From Streptomyces bicolor (lineage in GTDB: Bacteria > Actinomycetota > Actinomycetes > Streptomycetales > Streptomycetaceae): a stretch of 64,000 nucleotides of DNA. Position numbers and translations under genes: made by a program. The stretch covers positions 124,001 to 188,000 of the forward strand of contig NZ_JOFS01000009.1 in assembly GCF_000719285.1 (NCBI RefSeq). The letters are read 5' to 3'. Below are positions 47,317 to 54,975 of the stretch, piece after piece; the first letter of the stretch is position 1, and each line of letters opens with the position of its first letter. The notes under the pieces are model-generated. The model saw nothing but the letters and a program-made list of their open reading frames with translations, ran no database searches and was not told where the DNA came from.

Positions 47317-49578
47317 ATGACCAACATTCCCGAGACGGGCCGGACGCCACGCGTCCAGATCCGGCTCATCGTCATCCAGGTCCTCGTCCTCTCCCTCCTC
47401 GGCACCCTCGGCGGACGCCTGTGGTACCTGCAGATCCGCGAGGGCGACGCCTACGCCAAGGAGGCGTCCGGCAACCACGTCCAGCAGGTGGTGCAGCCTG
47501 CCGTGCGCGGGTCGATCCTGGACGCGCGCGGGGTGGCGCTGGCGGACAACGAGACGCGGTTGGTGGTGTCCGCCTCGCGTACGGATCTGCTGAAGATGCC
47601 GGACGACGGCAAGGCGGTGCTCACGAAGCTGGCGGGTGTGCTGGGGATGACGCCGACGGAGGTGATGGAGAAGGTCCGGCTGTGCGACGCGGAGACGCCC
47701 CAGCCGTGCTGGAACGGCTCGCCGTACCAGCCGATCCCCATCACCGACGAGGCCACGGCGAAGCAGGCGCTGCAGATCCGCGAGCGTGCCGAGGACTTCC
47801 CCGGGATCACGGCCGAGCCGCAGGCGGTGCGCCGCTACGCGAGCCCGGGTGCGGCCAACACCGCGCAGGTCCTCGGCTATCTGTCGCCGGTCACGGACGA
47901 GGAGATCCAGCAGGCCCAGGACAGCGATTCGCCCTACCTGCGCTCGGACATGGTCGGCCGCTCGGGACTGGAACGGCAGTACGACAAGGAGTTGCGCGGT
48001 AAGGCCGGCGTCACCCGCTACGAGGTGGACAACCTCGGCCGGGTCATCGGGCAGGCCCAGTCGGACGCCGCTCGGGCCGGCTCCAATCTCGTCACCAGCA
48101 TCGACGCCCGGGTGCAGCGCGTGGCGGAGTACGAGCTGAACGATGCGATGAAGAAGGCCCGCCAGGAGTGGGACCGCAACACCAACGAGCGGTACAAGGC
48201 CGACTCCGGTGCGGTGGTGGTGATGGAGGCCAAGACCGGCCGCATCGTGGCCATGGCGTCCAACCCGACCTACGACCCCAACGCCTGGGTGGGCGGCATC
48301 TCCGCCAAGGACTACAAGAAGCTGACCGGCAAGAGTTCCAACTACCCACTGCTCAACCGCGCGATCCAGGGCCAGTCGGCCCCCGGCTCCGTCTTCAAGG
48401 TCATCCCGACGGCCGCCGCGGTCAACGCCGGCTACTCCTTCGACGGCCCCTACCAGTGCTCGAGCTCCTACTCGATCGGCGGCCAGGTCTTCAAGAACTT
48501 CGAGTCCAAGGGATACGGCCCGATCAGCCTGGGGCGTGCTCTGGAGGTCTCCTGCGACACCGTCTTCTACCGCCTCTCCCACCAGGAGTGGCAGCGCGAC
48601 GGCGGCACCAAGCCGAAGAAGAACGCCAACGACTGGTTCTACAAGACGGCGCACCAGTTCGGCCTCGGCGCCGAGACCGGGATCGACCTGCCCAACGAGG
48701 TCACCGGACGCATCCCGGACCGCCAGTGGAAGCAGGACTACTGGAAGGCCAACAAGGACGCCTGGTGCAAGTACGGCAAGAAGGACGGCTCGTACGCCGA
48801 GAAGATCGCCTATGAGAACTGCCTCGAAGGCAACCGGCTGCGCGCCGGTGACTCGGTCAACTACTCCATCGGCCAGGGCGACACCCTGGTCACGCCGATC
48901 CAGATGGCCACGATCTACGCGGCCATCTCCAACGGCGGCACCCTGTACGACCCCACCGTCGGCAAGGCGATCATCAGCGCCGACGGCAAGTCCGTCCAGG
49001 AGATCAAGCCCAAGTCCCACGGCAAGCTGCCCATAAGCAGGCAGACGCTGGCCGAGATGGACGACGCCCTCGCCGGCGTCGCCACCCGCGGTACGGCCGC
49101 CTGGCGGTTCGCGGACGTCGGCTGGCCGCAGGACAAGATCCCGATGCACGCCAAGACCGGTACCGCGGAGGTCTACGGCAAGCAGACGACCTCGTGGTTC
49201 ACCACGTACACCAAGGACTACGCGGTCGTCATGACGATCTCCCAGGGTGGTACGGGTTCCGGCGCCTCGGGTCCGGCCGTGCGCAACATCTACGACGCGC
49301 TGTACGGCGTCTCCGACGACGGCACGATCGACAAGAAGAAGGCGCTGCTGCCCACGCCGCAGAAGAGCCTGCCGAAGGTCCGCACGGACGGCACCATCAC
49401 CTCGCCGAAGATCTCCAAGGACCCGGCGAAGGAGCAGCGGGCCAGCCAGGAGGGCGAGGACTCGGCCGACCAGCAGCAGCTCGCCGCCACGGTGGCCACG
49501 CCGTCGGCCGAGAACCGGGACACCCGGCGCAGGCGGCGGCGGAGCCGTAGGCGGGGAAGCCGGAGGATGCTCACATGA
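47317..49578 (+). CDS. mrdA: Penicillin-binding protein 2 (class B transpeptidase)
   Basis: A 753-residue enzyme cross-linking peptidoglycan. One N-terminal helix (~15-35), a dimerisation domain, and the transpeptidase domain with active-site motifs SVFK (in APGSVFKVIP), SVN (in DSVNYSIGQG) and KTG (in HAKTGTAEVYG). The tail ends in a run of Arg codons. The stop overlaps the RodA gene start (ATGA), consistent with the RodA-PBP2 pair working as one synthase. Confidence 0.95.
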   Translation: MTNIPETGRTPRVQIRLIVIQVLVLSLLGTLGGRLWYLQIREGDAYAKEASGNHVQQVVQPAVRGSILDARGVALADNETRLVVSASRTDLLKMPDDGKAVLTKLAGVLGMTPTEVMEKVRLCDAETPQPCWNGSPYQPIPITDEATAKQALQIRERAEDFPGITAEPQAVRRYASPGAANTAQVLGYLSPVTDEEIQQAQDSDSPYLRSDMVGRSGLERQYDKELRGKAGVTRYEVDNLGRVIGQAQSDAARAGSNLVTSIDARVQRVAEYELNDAMKKARQEWDRNTNERYKADSGAVVVMEAKTGRIVAMASNPTYDPNAWVGGISAKDYKKLTGKSSNYPLLNRAIQGQSAPGSVFKVIPTAAAVNAGYSFDGPYQCSSSYSIGGQVFKNFESKGYGPISLGRALEVSCDTVFYRLSHQEWQRDGGTKPKKNANDWFYKTAHQFGLGAETGIDLPNEVTGRIPDRQWKQDYWKANKDAWCKYGKKDGSYAEKIAYENCLEGNRLRAGDSVNYSIGQGDTLVTPIQMATIYAAISNGGTLYDPTVGKAIISADGKSVQEIKPKSHGKLPISRQTLAEMDDALAGVATRGTAAWRFADVGWPQDKIPMHAKTGTAEVYGKQTTSWFTTYTKDYAVVMTISQGGTGSGASGPAVRNIYDALYGVSDDGTIDKKKALLPTPQKSLPKVRTDGTITSPKISKDPAKEQRASQEGEDSADQQQLAATVATPSAENRDTRRRRRRSRRRGSRRMLT

Positions 49579-50774
49579 CCGGCGCCAACAGCTTCCAGGT
49601 CTCCGGGTACGGGCCCGAACGGGCGGGCTGGACCCGTCTGTTCGCCCGTGACTCGCTCGCCCGCAGGCTCGACTGGACGATACTGCTGGCGGCGATCGTC
49701 CTGTCGCTGATCGGCTCGTTGCTCGTCTTCTCGGCGACCCGCAACCGCACCGAGCTCAACCAGGGCGACCAGTACTACTTCCTGGTCCGGCATCTGCTGA
49801 ACACCGGCATCGGCTTCGCCCTGATGATCGGCACGGTCTGGCTGGGCCACCGCACGCTGCGCACGGCCGTGCCGATCCTGTACGGCGTCTCGGTCTTCCT
49901 GATCCTGCTGGTGCTCACCCCGCTCGGCTCCACCATCAACGGCGCCCACTCCTGGATCAAGCTGCCCGGCGGATTCTCGCTGCAGCCCTCGGAGTTCGTG
50001 AAGGTCACGATCATCCTGGGCATGGCGATGCTGCTGGCGGCGAGAGTGGACGCGGGGGACAAGCAGTACCCGGACCATCGCACGGTCGTGCAGGCCTTGG
50101 GCCTGGCCGCCGTGCCGATGCTGATCGTGCTGCTGATGCCCGACCTCGGCTCGGTCATGGTGATGGTGGTGATCGTGCTGGGCGTGCTGCTCGCGTCCGG
50201 CGCCTCCAACCGCTGGGTCTTCGGACTGATCGGCACGGGGACGATCGGCGCGATCGCGGTCTGGCAACTCGGCGTCCTGGACGACTACCAGATCGCCCGC
50301 TTCGCGGCCTTCGCCAACCCCGAGCTCGACCCGGCGGGCGTCGGCTACAACACCAACCAGGCGCGTATCGCGATCGGTTCGGGCGGGCTGACGGGCGCGG
50401 GGCTGTTCCACGGCTCGCAGACGACCGGCCAGTTCGTGCCGGAGCAGCAGACCGACTTCGTCTTCACGGTGGCGGGGGAGGAGCTGGGCTTCGTCGGCGG
50501 CGGGCTGATCATCCTGCTTCTCGGCGTGATCCTGTGGCGGGCCTGCCGGATTGCGCGCGAGACGACCGACCTGTACGGGACGATCGTCGCGGCGGGGATC
50601 GTGGCGTGGTTCGCCTTCCAGTCGTTCGAGAACATCGGGATGACCCTGGGGATCATGCCGGTGACGGGGCTCCCGCTGCCGTTCGTGTCGTACGGCGGGT
50701 CGTCGATGTTCGCGGTGTGGGTGGCGGTGGGGTTGTTGCAGTCGATCAGGCTGCAGCGTCCCATGTCCGCGTAG
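49575..50774 (+). CDS. rodA: SEDS-family peptidoglycan glycosyltransferase RodA
   Basis: A 399-residue membrane protein with about ten hydrophobic segments. SEDS hallmarks are HSWIKLPGGFSLQPSEFVK and the ending TGLPLPFVSYGGSSM. It polymerises lipid II together with PBP2 encoded just before. ATG 49575 overlaps the PBP2 stop. Confidence 0.95.
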   Translation: MTGANSFQVSGYGPERAGWTRLFARDSLARRLDWTILLAAIVLSLIGSLLVFSATRNRTELNQGDQYYFLVRHLLNTGIGFALMIGTVWLGHRTLRTAVPILYGVSVFLILLVLTPLGSTINGAHSWIKLPGGFSLQPSEFVKVTIILGMAMLLAARVDAGDKQYPDHRTVVQALGLAAVPMLIVLLMPDLGSVMVMVVIVLGVLLASGASNRWVFGLIGTGTIGAIAVWQLGVLDDYQIARFAAFANPELDPAGVGYNTNQARIAIGSGGLTGAGLFHGSQTTGQFVPEQQTDFVFTVAGEELGFVGGGLIILLLGVILWRACRIARETTDLYGTIVAAGIVAWFAFQSFENIGMTLGIMPVTGLPLPFVSYGGSSMFAVWVAVGLLQSIRLQRPMSA

Positions 50775-50993
50775 GCCCCCGGTGGGTGGAGCCGTGGGGT
50801 TGGTGACCCGTCGGCCGGGGTGGCCGTCCCTGGGGCCGGCACCCCCGGGCCGCGCTTAGGCCCGGACGGCGTCCTCGTCCTCGACTCCCCCAACTCTTCG
50901 AGTAAGAGCCCTGGACCGGGCCGAGTTGGTTCACCTGGTGTTCATGGCCGGTAAGCCCTGTCATCACATCGTGACTCCTATTAGATTCGGCTC

Positions 50994-52532
50994 ATGGCGG
51001 ACACAAAGCGCGAGATCGAGCGGAAGTACGAGTCCGACGAGAGCGGCCTGCCCGACCTGACCGGCGTCGCCGGGGTAGCGGCGGTCATCGACAAAGGTGT
51101 CGCGCAGTTGGACGCCACCTACTACGACACCGTGGACGAGCGTCTCGCCGCGTCGTCGTTGACCCTGCGGCGCAGGACGGGAGGTTCCGACGCCGGCTGG
51201 CATCTGAAGTTCCCCGTCGGCCCGGGCATACGGGACGAGATCCAGGCCCCGTTGTCCGACGAACTGCCCCGCGCACTCGCCGGTCTCGTCCGCTCCCGGG
51301 TCCGGGACACCGAGCTGGTGCCGGTGGTCCGGCTGCGCTCCGACCGTGATGTGCGCGACCTCGTCGACGTCGAGGGCCGGGTGCTGGCAGAGGTCAGCGT
51401 GGACGCCGTCCTGGCCGAACGGCTCAGTGGCGACGGCGGCACCGCACAGTGGACCGAGATCGAGGTGGAACTGGCCGACGGCGCCGACCCGGCGTTCCTC
51501 GACAAGGTCGAGAAGCGGCTGAAGAAGGCGGGCGTGCGGCCGTCCTCGTCGGCCTCGAAGCTGCAGCGGGCCCTGGCGGAGACGGCGCCGAAGAAGAAGC
51601 GTGGCAAGAAGGCGCGGGTGGTCAAGGCGCCGGTCACCGCCGGCGATCACGTGCTCGACCACCTCCGGGCGCAGCGGGACGCCATCGTCGAGCTCGACCC
51701 GGCCGTGCGGCGGGATGTGTACGACTCCGTGCACCGGATGCGGGTCGCCACCCGGCGGATGCGCAGCGCCTTCAAGTCGTACGGCAAGATCCTCGACCGG
51801 GCCGTGACCGACCCGATCGGCGAGGAGCTGAAATGGCTGGCCGGGGAGCTCGGCGTCGACCGGGACCAGGAGGTGCTGACCGAGCGGCTGACGGCAGCCA
51901 TCGACGAACTGCCGCGGACCCTGCTGTCCGGGCCCGTCCGCACCCGGCTGCGCACCTGGTCGAAAGCCCGGAGCGGGGGATCGCGACGGCGGCTGATGAA
52001 CGTGCTCGACGGCAAGAGGTATCTGGAGCTGCTGGACACCCTCGATGCCCTGGTCGCCGAACCGCCGCTGCTGGAGGCCGCCGGGGGGAAGCCGGAGAAG
52101 GTGATCGGGAAGGCCGTACGGAAGGACTTCTCGGAGGTGTCGGGGCTGGTCGAGCAGGCGCTGGTGCTGGAGCCCGGGCACGGGCGGGACCTCGCGCTGC
52201 ACGAGGCGCGGAAGCGGGCCAAGCGGACTCGGTACTCGGCGGAGTCGGCCGTCCCTGCCCTCGGTGATCCGGCCGCCGGGCTGGTCAAGTCGATGAAGAG
52301 CCTGCAAAACCTGCTCGGCGACCACCAGGACAGCGTGATGACCCGGGAGGCGCTGCGGGAACTGGCACGGCAGGCGCACCGGGCGGGGGAGCCGTCGTTC
52401 ACCTACGGGCTGCTGTACGGGCGTGAGGAGCGCCGGGCGGCCGAGGACGAGGCCGAGCTTCCGAGGCTCTGGACGGCGATCAAAGTCGGGGCGGGACTGT
52501 GGGCGTACGAGGGGCCGTCTCGGTCGCGTTAG
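50994..52532 (+). CDS. CYTH and CHAD domain-containing protein
   Basis: A 512-residue fusion. The CYTH domain (1-~200) has the EIERK start motif (ExExK) that binds triphosphates; the CHAD domain (~215-490) is helical and basic with repeated HRMRVATRRMRSAF and HEARKRAKRTRY segments, suited to bind polyphosphate. A basic linker (PKKKRGKKARV) joins them. Expected role: triphosphate hydrolysis or polyphosphate binding. Only five bases separate its stop from the next frame. Confidence 0.9.
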   Translation: MADTKREIERKYESDESGLPDLTGVAGVAAVIDKGVAQLDATYYDTVDERLAASSLTLRRRTGGSDAGWHLKFPVGPGIRDEIQAPLSDELPRALAGLVRSRVRDTELVPVVRLRSDRDVRDLVDVEGRVLAEVSVDAVLAERLSGDGGTAQWTEIEVELADGADPAFLDKVEKRLKKAGVRPSSSASKLQRALAETAPKKKRGKKARVVKAPVTAGDHVLDHLRAQRDAIVELDPAVRRDVYDSVHRMRVATRRMRSAFKSYGKILDRAVTDPIGEELKWLAGELGVDRDQEVLTERLTAAIDELPRTLLSGPVRTRLRTWSKARSGGSRRRLMNVLDGKRYLELLDTLDALVAEPPLLEAAGGKPEKVIGKAVRKDFSEVSGLVEQALVLEPGHGRDLALHEARKRAKRTRYSAESAVPALGDPAAGLVKSMKSLQNLLGDHQDSVMTREALRELARQAHRAGEPSFTYGLLYGREERRAAEDEAELPRLWTAIKVGAGLWAYEGPSRSR

Positions 52533-52582
52533 GCTAGATGGTCACCCCTGTCAGTTCAGTCCAGCTCACGAAGGTTCGCGAG

Positions 52583-54556
52583 ATGCCTGCCGAATCCGCT
52601 GCGGCCGCTGAGTCTGTGTTCCCGCAGCTCGAAGCTCTGCTCCCGCATGTGCAGAAGCCGATCCAGTATGTCGGCGGAGAACTCAATTCCACGGTCAAGC
52701 CGTGGGAGTCCTGTGATGTCCGCTGGGCGCTCATGTACCCGGACGCGTACGAGGTCGGGCTGCCCAACCAGGGCGTCATGATCCTTTACGAGGTCCTGAA
52801 CGAGCAGGAGGGTGTCCTCGCCGAGCGCACGTACAGCGTGTGGCCGGACCTGGAGGCGCTGATGCGGGAGCACGGCGTCCCGCAGTTCACTGTGGACAGC
52901 CACCGCCCGGTGAAGGCCTTCGACGTGCTGGGGCTCAGCTTCTCCACCGAACTAGGCTACACGAACATGCTCACGGCCCTGGACCTGGCCGGCATCCCGC
53001 TGGAGTCCAAGGACCGCACCATCGACGACCCGATCGTCCTGGCCGGCGGCCACGCGGCGTTCAACCCCGAGCCGATCGCGGACTTCATCGACGCGGCGAT
53101 CATCGGCGACGGCGAGCAGGCCGTGCTCGACATGACGAAGATCATCCGTGAGTGGAAGGCGGAGGGCTGCCCGGGCGGCCGCGAGGAGGTCCTGTTCCGC
53201 CTGGCGAAGACGGGCGCGGTGTACATCCCGGCGTTCTACGACGTCGAGTACCTCTCCGACGGCCGTATCGCCCGCGTCGTACCGAACAAGTCGGGTGTCC
53301 CCTGGCGTGTGTCCAAGCACACGGTCATGGACCTCGACGAGTGGCCGTACCCCAAGCAGCCGCTGGTCCCGCTCGCCGAGACGGTCCACGAGCGCATGTC
53401 GGTCGAGATCTTCCGCGGCTGCACCCGGGGCTGCCGCTTCTGCCAGGCGGGCATGATCACCCGCCCGGTCCGGGAGCGCTCGATCACGGGCATCGGCGAG
53501 ATGGTCGACAAGGGCCTGAAGGCGACGGGCTTCGAGGAGGTCGGCCTGCTGTCCCTGTCGTCGGCCGACCACAGCGAGATCGGCGACATCGCGAAGGGCC
53601 TGGCCGACCGGTACGAGGAGGACAAGATCGGTCTGTCCCTCCCGTCGACCCGCGTCGACGCCTTCAACGTGGACCTGGCGAACGAGCTGACGCGCAACGG
53701 CCGCAGGTCGGGCCTGACCTTCGCCCCCGAGGGCGGCAGCGAGCGCATGCGCAAGGTCATCAACAAGATGGTCTCGGAAGACGACCTGATCCGGACCGTC
53801 GCCACCGCCTACGGCAACGGCTGGCGCCAGGTGAAGCTGTACTTCATGTGCGGCCTGCCGACGGAGACCGACGACGACGTCCTGCAGATCGCCGACATGG
53901 CGACGAAGGTGATCGCCAAGGGCCGCGAGGTGTCGCGGTCGAACGACATCCGCTGCACGGTCTCCATCGGCGGCTTCGTCCCCAAGCCCCACACGCCCTT
54001 CCAGTGGGCTCCGCAGCTGTCGGCCGAGGAGACGGACGCCCGCCTCGAGAAGCTCCGCGACAAGATCCGCGGCGACAAGAAGTACGGCCGCTCCATCGGC
54101 TTCCGCTACCACGACGGCAAGCCCGGCATCGTCGAGGGCCTGCTGTCCCGCGGCGACCGCCGGATCGGCGCCGTCATCCGCGCGGTCTACGACGACGGCG
54201 GTCGCTTCGACGGCTGGCGTGAGCACTTCTCGTACGACCGCTGGATGAGTTGCGCGGACAAGGCGCTGGCGCCGTTCGGCGTGGACGTCGACTGGTACAC
54301 GACGCGCGAGCGCACGTACGAGGAGGTCCTCCCCTGGGACCACCTGGACTCCGGCCTCGACAAGGACTGGCTCTGGGAGGACTGGCAGGACGCCCTCGAC
54401 GAGACCGAGGTCGAGGACTGCCGGTGGACGCCGTGCTTCGACTGCGGGGTGTGCCCGCAGATGGACACGGCTATACAAATCGGCCCGACCGGGAAGAAGC
54501 TGCTGCCTCTGACGGTCAAGAACGCTGCGCCGGCACCGAGCGGTCACTCTCACTGA
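52583..54556 (+). CDS. B12-binding-type radical SAM protein (TIGR03960 family), 3' end supplied by an insert
   Basis: About 657 residues. The radical SAM cluster motif is CTRGCRFC (CxxxCxxC) near residue 285; an N-terminal cobalamin-like domain and a C-terminal CFDCGVC motif are present. The family partners with DUF2344 proteins next to RNase E/G; its reaction is unknown. The last 35 codons lie in a duplicated segment: the copy here differs at 15 of 106 bases from the second copy at 57062-57167 and encodes nearly the same residues. ATG 52583 is preferred; ATG 52538 is the alternative. Confidence 0.92.
   Translation: MPAESAAAAESVFPQLEALLPHVQKPIQYVGGELNSTVKPWESCDVRWALMYPDAYEVGLPNQGVMILYEVLNEQEGVLAERTYSVWPDLEALMREHGVPQFTVDSHRPVKAFDVLGLSFSTELGYTNMLTALDLAGIPLESKDRTIDDPIVLAGGHAAFNPEPIADFIDAAIIGDGEQAVLDMTKIIREWKAEGCPGGREEVLFRLAKTGAVYIPAFYDVEYLSDGRIARVVPNKSGVPWRVSKHTVMDLDEWPYPKQPLVPLAETVHERMSVEIFRGCTRGCRFCQAGMITRPVRERSITGIGEMVDKGLKATGFEEVGLLSLSSADHSEIGDIAKGLADRYEEDKIGLSLPSTRVDAFNVDLANELTRNGRRSGLTFAPEGGSERMRKVINKMVSEDDLIRTVATAYGNGWRQVKLYFMCGLPTETDDDVLQIADMATKVIAKGREVSRSNDIRCTVSIGGFVPKPHTPFQWAPQLSAEETDARLEKLRDKIRGDKKYGRSIGFRYHDGKPGIVEGLLSRGDRRIGAVIRAVYDDGGRFDGWREHFSYDRWMSCADKALAPFGVDVDWYTTRERTYEEVLPWDHLDSGLDKDWLWEDWQDALDETEVEDCRWTPCFDCGVCPQMDTAIQIGPTGKKLLPLTVKNAAPAPSGHSH
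54451..54469 (+). repeat. Left 19-bp direct repeat (attL-like core)
   Basis: GTGCCCGCAGATGGACACG, identical to 57062-57080. It encodes CPQMDT of the radical SAM protein. Bases on both sides differ between copies (T versus C before it, G versus C after it). Confidence 0.75.
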
Positions 54557-54557
54557 G

Positions 54558-54743
54558 GTGGGCGAGGCACTCGATCGGGTGATTGAGGCACTGGCGGAGG
54601 CGAGCGCGGAAGGGGTGGCCGCTGCGCTGGCTTCTGCCGGGGCTTTTGGCCTTCGACGGTCAGCGCCGCGGCGGGTGCCTGTTACGCCTCTGCCAAGCCC
54701 CGCTGAGTCCTTGGGCATCCACTCAGAGGTCGAGTGGGTCTGA
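54558..54743 (+). CDS. Small open frame inside the element, uncertain
   Basis: A 61-codon frame from GTG 54558, one base after the radical SAM stop. The first half forms an amphipathic helix (ALDRVIEALAEASAEGVAAA); the rest is Pro/Ser-rich. No ribosome site of its own is clear, but coupling to the upstream gene is possible. No family recognised. Confidence 0.3.
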   Translation: MGEALDRVIEALAEASAEGVAAALASAGAFGLRRSAPRRVPVTPLPSPAESLGIHSEVEWV

Positions 54744-54778
54744 GTGCTCAGACCTTGCTGAGGCCCCATACAGCGATG

Positions 54779-54810
54779 TTGAGCCCCCTCTCAATACAGA
54801 GGGGGCTCAA
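54779..54810 (+). terminator. Terminator-like hairpin inside the element
   Basis: A 13-bp perfect stem (54779-54791 with 54798-54810) and 6-base loop. It would close transcription from the radical SAM gene before the nuclease gene. Confidence 0.78.
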
Positions 54811-54847
54811 TGCTGTCCGACGCCGATGAGCTGCTTGAACGGTCGGC

Positions 54848-54895
54848 TCAACTTGCCTTTGGCAAGTTGATATCCAGGATGGTGATTACTGGATA
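54848..54895. promoter_or_regulatory. Dyads and candidate promoter of the Mrr-TerD gene
   Basis: A 10-bp inverted repeat TCAACTTGCC-TTT-GGCAAGTTGA (54848-54870) is followed by a 7-bp one, TATCCAG...CTGGATA (54871-54895). Between them lie TTGATA (54867-54872) and, 17 bases on, TGGATA (54890-54895), a passable promoter pair. The gene starts 80 bp downstream. Regulated expression is inferred. Confidence 0.4.
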
Positions 54896-54975
54896 AAGTC
54901 GCATTGTTACTACTGGTTGCGGGGGCAATCAGGTTGGTCGGCGGTGCCGACGTCCCTGGGGAGGGCAGGTAGCGC

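Noticed and set aside
54811..54975. Integrase or excisionase gene in the element
   Set aside because: No frame of adequate length or Arg/His/Tyr or Ser recombinase motif on either strand.
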